Assembly (NCBI GenBank): GCA_900554325.1
Contig: USHA01000051.1
Span: 1 to 15,580, forward strand
Reading direction: 5' to 3'
Length of the DNA: 15,580 nt
Origin: an uncultured Collinsella sp.
GTDB lineage: Bacteria; Actinomycetota; Coriobacteriia; Coriobacteriales; Coriobacteriaceae
Under the pieces are notes generated by a model. The model searched no databases and had not been told where the DNA came from. It saw only the letters and a program-made list of their open reading frames with translations. This document shows positions 1 through 7,207 of the stretch, piece by piece (the stretch's first letter is position 1; every line of letters starts with the position of its first letter). The translations under genes and the position numbers were made by a program.

Positions 1-2
1 AC

Positions 3-74
3 CTGTCCAGGCTCGAGTCGGTCGGGTTCCACATGCCCGACTGGGAGGAAGAGCTAAAACTTCATTTTGATTAG
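3..74 (+). CDS. C-terminal end of an upstream protein, possibly RmlD (dTDP-4-dehydrorhamnose reductase)
   Basis: One forward frame enters from the left edge and encodes 23 residues before TAG at 72-74. The tail has the pattern L..L...GF..PDW...L, which resembles the extreme C-terminus of RmlD/RfbD reductases, where a short helix, a GF and a P-x-W precede the last helix. If correct, the gene supplies dTDP-rhamnose for the same surface glycan as the genes to the right. Twenty-three residues cannot prove a family. The alternative is the end of some other glycan-biosynthesis protein. The other two frames at the edge also stop early and look less protein-like. Confidence 0.4.
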   Translation: MSRLESVGFHMPDWEEELKLHFD

Positions 75-86
75 ATGCCTTTAGTA

Positions 87-127
87 CATTGTTTGCATTC
101 TTAAAATCAGTGAGAATGCAAACAATG
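87..127. repeat. 15-bp perfect inverted repeat between the upstream gene and the first glfT2-like gene
   Basis: The left arm (87-101, starting CATTGTTTGC) and the right arm (113-127) are exact reverse complements separated by 11 bases. A G-T pair and an A-T pair extend the stem into the loop. The stem is AT-rich and is not followed by a T-run, so it is a poor intrinsic terminator in either direction. It could be a weak terminator for the upstream gene, a 5' leader hairpin, or a protein-binding palindrome. The spacer contains TAAAAT (102-107), a possible -10 box, but no convincing -35 was found. The structure is seen directly; its role is not known. Confidence 0.6.
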
Positions 128-185
128 CCATGGGCATTTATGCCATTTTGCCAAGTTGCACCAGGAATTTTTTGGATGGTTTTCA

Positions 186-2066
186 ATGCATTTTAAACTT
201 GCAAATTTGATTTTTAACGGATCTGATGCGATGTTGCAGTATCCATTGCTTTGCTATAGGGCAACGGAGGGTCTTGTTATTCCAACTTCGAATGGCGCTA
301 TTGAAATCATGAAATCGACCAATGTTGATTTCACAACATATTTTAATGCGCTATCCATTTATAAGTGGCGAAAATACACTACTGCAAAGGCGTTTTATCT
401 TCATATCGAGTATTGCGGCTCCGCCTTAACGCTTCAGCAGACGTATGCAAATAATTATTCTTGGATTCCTTCTACAATTGATGGCTCTGCGGTTAGTTTG
501 CAACGATCCGATGAATGGAGTACGGCTGAAATCGAACTCTCCCTTTGTGAGGGAGAGATTCTGCACGCTTTTAATATCAGTACTGAAGGCCCTGTTAATA
601 TTCGGAATGCGTATTATTATTGCGATTGTGAAGAACTGGATATTCATCCAGTTGAGCTAGCGCTTGCAACTACTACGTTTAAAAAAGAAGACTATATTGT
701 CCGTAACGTATCTCTTTTACAAAAGAACATTATTGATTCTGATGAAGAGATTGCTGATCATTTCCACGTACACATTATTGATAATGGCCGTTCGCTGAAT
801 AGTGCAAACCTGGATTCATCGCGTGTTACTGTTCATCCAAATCCTAATGTCGGCGGGTCTGGTGGTTTTGCTCGGGGGATGATTGAGTCACTTGAGCAGA
901 ATCCTAAAGCGACTCATGTTCTCCTGATGGACGATGATGTCGAGGTTCTTCCCGAGAGTTTTATCCGCACTTTCAACCTGCTCTCTCTTCTCAAAGAAGA
1001 ATATGCTGAGGCCTTTTTATCGGGTGCCATGATGAGCTTGGAAGAGCCCAATTTGCGTACCGAGGATTTAGGGTTCTTTACTGCTAAGGGAACTTTTTCT
1101 CCCCTTAAGCCTGCAGGCTATATGACCTCACTTCATGATGTCGTTGAGACCGAGATATATAAGGCTCCAACTGGCCTTTATGAGGACACTGCCCAACAGT
1201 ATGCTGGCTGGTGGTATTGCGTTATACCTACCGCAACGATTGAACGTGAGGGGTTGCCCTTGCCCTTATTTGTTCGTTCTGATGATGCTGAGTATGCGCT
1301 TCGTTGCAAACCCAAGTTCATGTCCATGAATGGTATTTGCGTTTGGCATAATTCCTTTAAGTTTAAGTATAGTGCTGCCGTGGAGCGTTATCAGGTAAGC
1401 CGAAATACGCTAATCAGTCAGGCGACAACTGGCGCTGCGCCTCTCTCTGATTTTCTTTATGAGATTCGTCGTGAAGTTGAGCTCGACTTGAAGAAATTTA
1501 ATTACGATGAAGCTGCTCTTGCCGTAAAAGGTCTTGAAGATTTTTTGAGAGGTCCGGAGTGGATTTCTCATCCTGTCGCTGAATCCCGTTTTATGGCGGC
1601 AAATCGTGAAAGGGAACAATTGATTCCCATCGAGCAGCTCATCCCTCAGGCACAAGAATTGGGTGTCGACTTGACGCAACTGACTTTTGGCAATTTGAGC
1701 CTTGGGGGCGACAGGTCTAGGCTGCAGGCATTTAAGGATTATCTGACCATTAATGGCCACCGTTTTGTTAACGACTCCGCTAAACGTAACGGTAGGGTTG
1801 CTGTTATTGATGCTGCGGGATGGGTTTATCCCGCAGGTAAAATCAGGGATGTTGACACGCTTATTGTGGTAGATATGCCTAATAAAAAGGGTGCCATTAG
1901 ACATATGGATAAGAAGCGATTCAAAGAGGTTTGGAGTCGTTTTCGTAAAGCCGAGAAGGAATTCAAGCGAAACAAAGATAAGATTTATACCGAATACGCT
2001 TCGTATAGAGATGTCTTTACTTCGATCGATTTCTGGAAACAGTATTTGAAAGAGGCGTCGGAGTAG
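186..2066 (+). CDS. GlfT2-like galactofuranosyltransferase (first copy)
   Basis: Predicted GT2-family enzyme that polymerises galactofuranose from UDP-Galf onto a lipid-linked acceptor at the inner face of the membrane. The protein has 626 residues, close to the 637 of mycobacterial GlfT2, with the same layout. An N-terminal beta-rich domain contains a TYFNAL..YKW stretch (residues about 51-61). The GT-A domain has NPNVGGSGGFARG (219-231), the metal-binding DDD (249-251), GWW (341-343), the DDAEY catalytic-base region (366-370) and a WH pair (387-388). A helical, basic C-terminal region follows. No signal peptide or transmembrane segment is evident. ATG 186 is preferred to the upstream in-frame TTG at 156 because the paralogue starts at the matching FKLAN motif and a GGA lies 9 bases upstream. 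The gene is followed by a terminator and then a licD-like gene. Its exact linkage specificity is not known. Confidence 0.85.
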   Translation: MHFKLANLIFNGSDAMLQYPLLCYRATEGLVIPTSNGAIEIMKSTNVDFTTYFNALSIYKWRKYTTAKAFYLHIEYCGSALTLQQTYANNYSWIPSTIDGSAVSLQRSDEWSTAEIELSLCEGEILHAFNISTEGPVNIRNAYYYCDCEELDIHPVELALATTTFKKEDYIVRNVSLLQKNIIDSDEEIADHFHVHIIDNGRSLNSANLDSSRVTVHPNPNVGGSGGFARGMIESLEQNPKATHVLLMDDDVEVLPESFIRTFNLLSLLKEEYAEAFLSGAMMSLEEPNLRTEDLGFFTAKGTFSPLKPAGYMTSLHDVVETEIYKAPTGLYEDTAQQYAGWWYCVIPTATIEREGLPLPLFVRSDDAEYALRCKPKFMSMNGICVWHNSFKFKYSAAVERYQVSRNTLISQATTGAAPLSDFLYEIRREVELDLKKFNYDEAALAVKGLEDFLRGPEWISHPVAESRFMAANREREQLIPIEQLIPQAQELGVDLTQLTFGNLSLGGDRSRLQAFKDYLTINGHRFVNDSAKRNGRVAVIDAAGWVYPAGKIRDVDTLIVVDMPNKKGAIRHMDKKRFKEVWSRFRKAEKEFKRNKDKIYTEYASYRDVFTSIDFWKQYLKEASE

Positions 2067-2073
2067 TCTTCAT

Positions 2074-2112
2074 GTGAGTGGGTTTCAAGGTGGGACCCAC
2101 TCATTCTTTTGT
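2074..2112 (+). terminator. Rho-independent terminator after the first glfT2-like gene
   Basis: Perfect 9-bp stem TGAGTGGGT (2075-2083) / ACCCACTCA (2095-2103) with an 11-base loop. It is followed by the T-rich run TTCTTTTGT and lies 8 bases after the stop codon. It separates the first glfT2-like gene from licD, so licD may be expressed by read-through or from its own promoter in 2104-2153. No convincing promoter pair was found there. Confidence 0.8.
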
Positions 2113-2165
2113 ATTATATGAGTAATTGTGCTTCGTTCATTGTTTGTTGTTGCGAAGGTTAAGCC

Positions 2166-3353
2166 ATGTCCTTGCTTTCTACTATTAAAAAGATCCTCCC
2201 TGGCTCATCCCGATCGTTGCATGCTATGCATGAGGATATGGACCGTCGTTTTGACGAGGTTTTCGCCCGTATTGAGCAGGCCGATAACGGTATCAATATG
2301 AATATCAATTACAAATTCGATACTCGGCTATTTCCAGAAATTGAATTGCTCAAGCAACGCCAACAAAGTCTGTCAGAACAAATGAGGCTTCGCTTTGAAT
2401 TGTTAGCGCGACGTGCGTACCCCGATCTCACCCCTTTTGAGCTCCGTTGCAAAATCTTTGATGCATTGCCCGTCGCCGAGGGTGATATTCGATTGATGCA
2501 GCAGGCAAACGCGGCGTTGATGAGTAAGCTAGACGCGATTTGTGCTGCCAATAATATTCAATACTGGCTTTCTTATGGTTCTCTTGTTGGCACCTTGTCT
2601 CGATCGGGTTTTATTCCTTGGGACGACGATATTGATATCTGCATGCTTAGGTCCGATGTGGATAAGCTCACTGCCGCTTTAAAAGACGACCCTGAATATC
2701 AAATCACTCTTGTATATGACTGTTTTGTAAAGTGCCGTCAAGTTCGCTTTTGTTCAACTAATTCGCTTATACCTTGTTTTGTGGACATTTCGATTTACGA
2801 CCGTGCGGCCGAGAATTCCAAGCGCGCGAACGATCGACTTAGGCAACTCAGAATTGAGCTTATGGATTTCTTTGACAAAAATGAACATGAGTTTAGTTTT
2901 TGGAAAGATAATCCTTGGATGTTTCATCCCGACAGTGGTCTTAGCGTGCAGTGCGGGGATGTTGACTTGGAAGCTCAGAGAACAGTTGTTTCTTCTGCGG
3001 AGATTGATCTTGTCCAGAGCGTATTCGATTCGTTTAACGAAAAGGCTCATGCACTTGGTTTGTTGACCGATGAGCCTCATGGCGATTTTGCATACGCGAT
3101 CGATAACGTTTTTGATGCCCCTAAGCGAAAAATAATTTGGGATCGCAACGATATTCTTCCCGTAAGAAAGCATCCGTTTGGCGGTTTCTCTTTTTCGGTT
3201 CCTGCGAAAGCGGAAAAGGTCGCTGACGCCTGTTATCCTGGATGGCCTTACATGCCTATGGACATCTGCGGGCATGATCATTTTGCAAAGGATGTTTTGT
3301 CTGATCCTGATGTTCGCTCCGCGATGGCAAAGTTTGTCGTCGAATGTAATTAG
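2166..3353 (+). CDS. LicD-family phosphotransferase (nucleotidyltransferase fold)
   Basis: LicD/fukutin-type proteins attach phosphocholine or other phospho-groups to cell-surface glycans using a nucleotidyltransferase fold. The 395-residue protein has the hallmark core YGSLVGTLSRSGFIPWDDDID (residues 137-157). The DDDID there supplies the metal-binding aspartates, and a second conserved stretch, CFVDISIYD, lies about 50 residues later. A charged, helical, probably coiled-coil region (about 15-80) precedes the catalytic domain. No membrane segment is seen. ATG 2166 is preceded by GAAGG 7 bases upstream. The gene lies between two GlfT2-like genes, so its acceptor is probably their Galf glycan. 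The transferred group (choline-P, glycerol-P or other) cannot be read from the sequence, and no choline uptake or activation genes are in the window. Base composition is AT-rich (20 of 60 G+C at 2281-2340). Confidence 0.8.
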   Translation: MSLLSTIKKILPGSSRSLHAMHEDMDRRFDEVFARIEQADNGINMNINYKFDTRLFPEIELLKQRQQSLSEQMRLRFELLARRAYPDLTPFELRCKIFDALPVAEGDIRLMQQANAALMSKLDAICAANNIQYWLSYGSLVGTLSRSGFIPWDDDIDICMLRSDVDKLTAALKDDPEYQITLVYDCFVKCRQVRFCSTNSLIPCFVDISIYDRAAENSKRANDRLRQLRIELMDFFDKNEHEFSFWKDNPWMFHPDSGLSVQCGDVDLEAQRTVVSSAEIDLVQSVFDSFNEKAHALGLLTDEPHGDFAYAIDNVFDAPKRKIIWDRNDILPVRKHPFGGFSFSVPAKAEKVADACYPGWPYMPMDICGHDHFAKDVLSDPDVRSAMAKFVVECN

Positions 3354-3385
3354 TAGTTACAACGGCTTTGATTAAGGTATTTGAA

Positions 3386-5227
3386 ATGCAGTTTAAACTT
3401 GCGAATGTTGTACTTAAAGTTGAAAAGCATGCAAAGGATTTTCCCGAACTCTACTATCGCGTGCTCTCTGGTGATGCTTCGTATGATGACGACATTCATT
3501 CACTTCATATCAATGGAAACGTTGACTTTTTGACGTATGTGAATGGCTTATCTGCTGGCAAATGGCATCAATATGCGTCTGTTGGCGGCGTCGTCTTGCA
3601 TATGGCTTTATTTGGCAGGGGCCGGGTTGTCGTTCATGGAGTGAGATCTTGCGAACTGAATCCCGTCGAGCTTAAATCTTATCCTTTTGATGGCGATAAA
3701 GTTGATCCTTGCGTTCTCGATATCGATATCGATACAACCGGCTACGACTTGATCGGTTTTAGGATTGAGAGTGATGAGAGCTATTCCGTAGACCTCTTGA
3801 ACGCCTCTTATCTGACTGATGTTCCTGAGGACTCAATTAACCAGATCAATCTTGCTCTTTCTACTACTACATTTAAGAATGAGCAGTACATTCTTCCGAA
3901 TATTGAACTCGTTAAAGCAGGCATCTCCAAAGAGGACGGTCCGATTCGCGACCACTTCCACATGTTTGTCGTCGACAATGGCCAGACGCTCGATTCTGCA
4001 TTACTTTCCGATGAGCTAGTCACCGTGCTCCCGAATCCCAACACGGGGGGTTCGGGAGGTTTTGCGCGCGGAATGATGGCGGCCACTGAAATTCCTGATC
4101 AGTTCACCCATATCATCTTGATGGATGACGATGTCTCTATCATGCCCGAGAGTTTGATTCGTACGTACAATCTCCTCTCTCTCGCTAAGGGCAAATATAA
4201 GGATGCCTTTATTAACGGCGCCATGCTCTCAATGGAGGACCCTACTCGTCAGTTTGAGGATGTCTCGTATGTGGCGACTACCGGTGCTTATCGTCGCGTA
4301 AAAGATGATCTGAATGTCGGCAAGCTGGCTGACATCCTCGAAAATGAACGCACAAATGTTGAAGTTGATCAGGCCTATGGAGCTTGGTGGTATAGCTGTA
4401 TTCCGGTGAAAGCTATCGAAAAGAACGGCCTTCCCATGCCTTTCTTTATCCGCTGCGACGACGTTGAGTTTGGCATACGCAATAAGCCTGTCTATATGAC
4501 CATGAATTGTATTTGCGTGTGGCATGCAAGCTTTGAGGGCCGTTTCCGCGCTTCGGTAGATTGTTACCAGTACTTCCGGAACTTCTTTGCCATGATTGCT
4601 CTCGATGATTGTGCTGATGAGAAGATGTTTGTCCTTCGTATTCAGCGAGGGGTACGTCAGAACTTGCGCGATATGGATTATCAGGCTGCTGAGTTTATCC
4701 TTGACGGCTTTGAGGACTATCTGCGCGGCCCTGAGTATCTCCAGAAGCTTGATGGCGCCGCGACGATGATCGGCAAGGGTAAGTTAAACGAAAAGCTGAT
4801 TCCTGTTTCCGAAATGGATCCAGAGCTTCTTCGCAAGGCTGGGGTTACGGAACAAGTGCTCGCTAATGTTAATCTGGAATTCCATCCTTCGAAGTTTATG
4901 AAGTATTGGAGATCTATTCCTTACGACAAGCATTATCTTCCCGATGCGTTGCTGTGCGGGAAACCTGGCTATGTAGTAAAGAATGGCAGCTGTACGCTTG
5001 AAGGCAATTCGACGCGTTGCAAGACGCTGGTATTTCTTGATCCGACTCGCGAGAAGGGGTCGGTCCGTACGATGGATCGGGCGCGGTTCAAGAGTATTCG
5101 CCGCCGAGAGCACGAACTGATGACGCGATATCGTAAAGAAGGCAAGAGCGTCAGGGGGGCGTGGAAAGATGCCATGCCGTACATGACTTCGCGAGAGTTC
5201 TGGGAACAGTATTTAGGTCTGAAATAA
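3386..5227 (+). CDS. GlfT2-like galactofuranosyltransferase (second copy)
   Basis: Paralogue of the gene at 186-2066, 613 residues, with the same three-part layout and presumably also transferring Galf from UDP-Galf. It has a TYVNGL..GKW stretch in the N-terminal domain, PNPNTGGSGGFARG (216-229), DDD (247-249), GAWW (332-335), CDDVEFG (357-363) and WH (379-380). The C-terminus ends in FWEQYLG, matching FWKQYLK in the first copy. ATG 3386 is chosen over the in-frame TTG at 3368 because AAGG (3374-3377) sits 8 bases before it and the FKLAN start matches the paralogue. The gene is 32 bases downstream of licD and probably co-transcribed with it. Having two diverged copies suggests split roles, such as initiation and elongation or alternating linkages. 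This is an inference; both copies retain the key acidic residues. The stop codon lies inside the following terminator stem. Confidence 0.85.
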   Translation: MQFKLANVVLKVEKHAKDFPELYYRVLSGDASYDDDIHSLHINGNVDFLTYVNGLSAGKWHQYASVGGVVLHMALFGRGRVVVHGVRSCELNPVELKSYPFDGDKVDPCVLDIDIDTTGYDLIGFRIESDESYSVDLLNASYLTDVPEDSINQINLALSTTTFKNEQYILPNIELVKAGISKEDGPIRDHFHMFVVDNGQTLDSALLSDELVTVLPNPNTGGSGGFARGMMAATEIPDQFTHIILMDDDVSIMPESLIRTYNLLSLAKGKYKDAFINGAMLSMEDPTRQFEDVSYVATTGAYRRVKDDLNVGKLADILENERTNVEVDQAYGAWWYSCIPVKAIEKNGLPMPFFIRCDDVEFGIRNKPVYMTMNCICVWHASFEGRFRASVDCYQYFRNFFAMIALDDCADEKMFVLRIQRGVRQNLRDMDYQAAEFILDGFEDYLRGPEYLQKLDGAATMIGKGKLNEKLIPVSEMDPELLRKAGVTEQVLANVNLEFHPSKFMKYWRSIPYDKHYLPDALLCGKPGYVVKNGSCTLEGNSTRCKTLVFLDPTREKGSVRTMDRARFKSIRRREHELMTRYRKEGKSVRGAWKDAMPYMTSREFWEQYLGLK

Positions 5228-5264
5228 GAAGAGGTCCGGATTAAGTCCGGACCTCTTCTTATTT
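5222..5264. terminator. Bidirectional terminator between convergent genes
   Basis: A 19-bp perfect stem (5222-5240 with 5246-5264) has a GGTCCGGA core and a 5-base loop. It is flanked by an A-run on the left and a T-run on the right, so it works as an intrinsic terminator on both strands. The TAA of the plus-strand glfT2-like gene (5225-5227) and the TAA of the minus-strand glycosyltransferase (5261-5259) both lie within the base of the stem. Confidence 0.92.
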
Positions 5265-6188
5265 TGAATAGGTTTTATAGGCTTGTAGCTCCCATTGTTT
5301 TCTTTCGACCTTCGCAACCGAGTCGAGGATTAGTCCCGTTGCTAGGCTCAACCCACACAGGAACATGAATGAGGCCGCAAGTATGGCCGTGGGGAAGCGG
5401 GGGACTAAGCCGGTTTGGAAGTACTCCGCAACAATTGGAATTCCGAGGGCAAGGCCTATGATGGCGAAGATGAGCGCTATAAGGGTAAAGAACTTGAGCG
5501 GACGATAGTCTTTAAAGAGCGTTCCAATCATTGCGATGACCTTGATGCCGTCGCTAACGGTGTTGAGCTTGGACTCGGAGCCTGCGGGCCGATTGCGATA
5601 CTCCACCGGCACGTCTTTAATTCGCCAGCGGTGATCGACAGCGTGGATGGAGAGCTCGGTCTCAATCTGGAAGCCCTCGCTCAAAACGGGGAAGGTCTTG
5701 ACGAAGGGTCTGCTCATGGCTCGGTAGCCGGTCATCACGTCGTCAAAGCTGTAGCCGTAAATCCACTTGATCATGGCGCGAACAAGATTGTTGCCAAAGC
5801 CGTGGAAGGCCCTCTTGTTCTCTTCGGCATAGGTGCCGTTTGACAGGCGATCGCCAACGGTCATATCGGCTTCGCCGTTAAGGATGGGCTCGCAAAGCGA
5901 CTTTGCCGCCTCGGCGGGGTAAGTGTCGTCTCCATCAACCATTAGATAGCATTCGGCGTCGACATCACGGAACATTTGGCGGCACACGTTGCCTTTGCCC
6001 TGTCTGGGCTCGTGGCGCACCGTGGCACCGTGCTGCTTGGCGATTTGCGAAGTGCCATCAGACGAGTTGTTGTCATATACAAAGACGGTTGCACCGGGTA
6101 ACTCTCGATGAAAATCGTCGACAACTTTGCCAATCGTCAGCGCTTCGTTGTAGCAGGGGATTATGACGGCGGTATTCGAATAGTCCAT
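5259..6188 (-). CDS. Membrane-anchored family 2 glycosyltransferase (polyprenyl-phosphate sugar synthase type)
   Basis: A 309-residue GT-A glycosyltransferase of the dolichol-phosphate-mannose synthase / GtrB type, which usually loads a sugar from a nucleotide donor onto polyprenyl phosphate. Seen: IIPCYNEALTIG (9-20), YDNNSSDGT (38-46), the DGDDTYP metal/donor motif (85-91), MTGYRAMSR (152-160) and the GFQIETELS stretch (172-180). Two hydrophobic C-terminal helices (about 232-254 and 266-290) would anchor it in the membrane. The start is supported by AGGAGG six bases upstream. It is convergent with the glfT2-like gene and divergent from wzm, so it has its own promoter. It may prime or side-decorate the exported glycan with a lipid-linked sugar. 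The sugar is not predictable. No GtrA-like flippase is seen in the window. Confidence 0.82.
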   Translation of the reverse strand: MDYSNTAVIIPCYNEALTIGKVVDDFHRELPGATVFVYDNNSSDGTSQIAKQHGATVRHEPRQGKGNVCRQMFRDVDAECYLMVDGDDTYPAEAAKSLCEPILNGEADMTVGDRLSNGTYAEENKRAFHGFGNNLVRAMIKWIYGYSFDDVMTGYRAMSRPFVKTFPVLSEGFQIETELSIHAVDHRWRIKDVPVEYRNRPAGSESKLNTVSDGIKVIAMIGTLFKDYRPLKFFTLIALIFAIIGLALGIPIVAEYFQTGLVPRFPTAILAASFMFLCGLSLATGLILDSVAKVERKQWELQAYKTYSK

Positions 6189-6221
6189 GTAGGACCTCCT
6201 TTAATGAATCAACGGGTCGAA

Positions 6222-6227
6222 AGTATA
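6222..6227 (-). promoter_or_regulatory. Putative -10 box for the minus-strand glycosyltransferase
   Basis: TATACT on the minus strand would start transcription near 6215, giving a leader of about 27 bases before ATG 6188. The -35 region is weak. The same TATACTTTC string occurs in the opposite orientation before wzm, which supports both as promoters. Confidence 0.45.
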
Positions 6228-6306
6228 CCTATCGTCTGCCCCTTTGATTAGATATGGGTTAGTTCTCCAGATTTGTTGCGGTGAGTTATCGTCAACGTGG
6301 GAGGGC

Positions 6307-6312
6307 TATACT
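6307..6312 (+). promoter_or_regulatory. Putative -10 box for the wzm-wzt operon
   Basis: TATACT (five of six consensus bases) followed by TTC. Initiation near 6319 gives a leader of about 31 bases before the GTG at 6350 and would exclude the in-frame GTG at 6281 as the start. No clear -35 hexamer at 16-18 bases. Confidence 0.45.
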
Positions 6313-6349
6313 TTCCACTGTTATGTTTTACGAGACAAGGAGATGGTCC

Positions 6350-7195
6350 GTGGCTGACAACGTAGAGAGTCAGAAAGCGGTGGCTAAACCGGCCTCTCAC
6401 GCTAAAAATGATTTTGAAAAGGACAAGTTCATTCTTAAGCAGCTTGTCACCAAAGATTTTAAGATTAAATATCGTCGCAGTGTTCTGGGTGTGGCATGGT
6501 CCGTGCTTAACCCGCTGCTGATGATGATTGTTATGTCGATCGTGTTTTCGACAATCTTCGCGCAAGGTCGCAATGGTTCTATTACGCCCGAAATGTATCC
6601 GCTTTACTTGATCGTCGGTAACGTGACGTTCTCTGTCATGTCCGAGTCGACGAACCAAGCGCTTATGTCCATCATTTGGGCTTCCTCTCTGCTTAAGAAG
6701 GTTAAGGTGCACCGTTGGGTCTTTCCGGTGCAGAAGGTGCTGTTCTCGCTCGTTAACTTCGCCTTCTCTTTGGTTGCCGTCGCCTTGGTTATGCTTTGGT
6801 TCCACGTGCTTCCCACCTGGCATTTAATTCTGCTGCCGGTTTGCTTGCTCCTGCTCATGTGTTTCTGCATGGGCTTGGGCATGATGCTGTCTGCGCTGGC
6901 GGTTTTTTTCCGCGATGTTATGCACCTGTGGACCGTTGTTATCACGGCCTGGATGTATCTGACGCCGATTTTCTGGACAACCGACTTCATTAGCAAAATG
7001 GCACATTGGATCCAGGTCCTTGTGGTTGTGAATCCCATGTACAACTACCTCCAGTTTATGCGTGATATCTTCCTGTTTAATACCGTGCCTTCTGCGCTTA
7101 CCTTTGGGCTGTGTGTTGTTTGGGCTATTCTTGCTCTTGCTATTGGTTACGCCGTCTTTCACAAGACCGAGCACAAGTTTATCCTCTACATCTAA
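6350..7195 (+). CDS. wzm: ABC-2 type polysaccharide exporter, membrane subunit
   Basis: Integral membrane half of an ABC exporter that moves lipid-linked polysaccharide across the cytoplasmic membrane (Wzm/TagG/RfbA family). The protein has 281 residues. An amphipathic N-terminal stretch carries KYRRSVLGVAWSVLNPLLMM (40-59), diagnostic of the family. About six hydrophobic helices follow (roughly 54-72, 83-100, 130-152, 157-183, 192-212, 252-270). FFRD (186-189) and YLTPIFW (203-209) are also typical. The start is GTG 6350, preceded by AAGGAG at 7 bases. An in-frame GTG at 6281 would add 23 residues but lies upstream of the probable transcription start. The stop overlaps the ribosome binding site of the ATPase gene, so the two are an operon. 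The likely substrate is the Galf-containing glycan of the neighbouring genes. A teichoic-acid-like substrate remains possible. Confidence 0.9.
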   Translation: MADNVESQKAVAKPASHAKNDFEKDKFILKQLVTKDFKIKYRRSVLGVAWSVLNPLLMMIVMSIVFSTIFAQGRNGSITPEMYPLYLIVGNVTFSVMSESTNQALMSIIWASSLLKKVKVHRWVFPVQKVLFSLVNFAFSLVAVALVMLWFHVLPTWHLILLPVCLLLLMCFCMGLGMMLSALAVFFRDVMHLWTVVITAWMYLTPIFWTTDFISKMAHWIQVLVVVNPMYNYLQFMRDIFLFNTVPSALTFGLCVVWAILALAIGYAVFHKTEHKFILYI

Positions 7196-7207
7196 GGAGT
7201 GCTGCTC

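Noticed and set aside
156..185. Upstream TTG start that would add 10 residues to the first GlfT2-like protein
   Set aside because: The paralogue aligns from the ATG-FKLAN position and a better-spaced GGA precedes ATG 186.
125..196. A 23-codon open frame starting at the right arm of the palindrome and overlapping the first glfT2-like start
   Set aside because: Considered as a leader peptide. It has no ribosome binding site, no regulatory codon run, and a composition explained by the T-rich DNA.
3368..3385. TTG start that would add 6 residues to the second GlfT2-like protein
   Set aside because: The AAGG ribosome binding site lies inside this stretch and is ideally spaced for ATG 3386.
6281..6349. 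GTG start adding 23 residues to Wzm
   Set aside because: The probable -10 box lies downstream of it, and GTG 6350 has AAGGAG at 7 bases.
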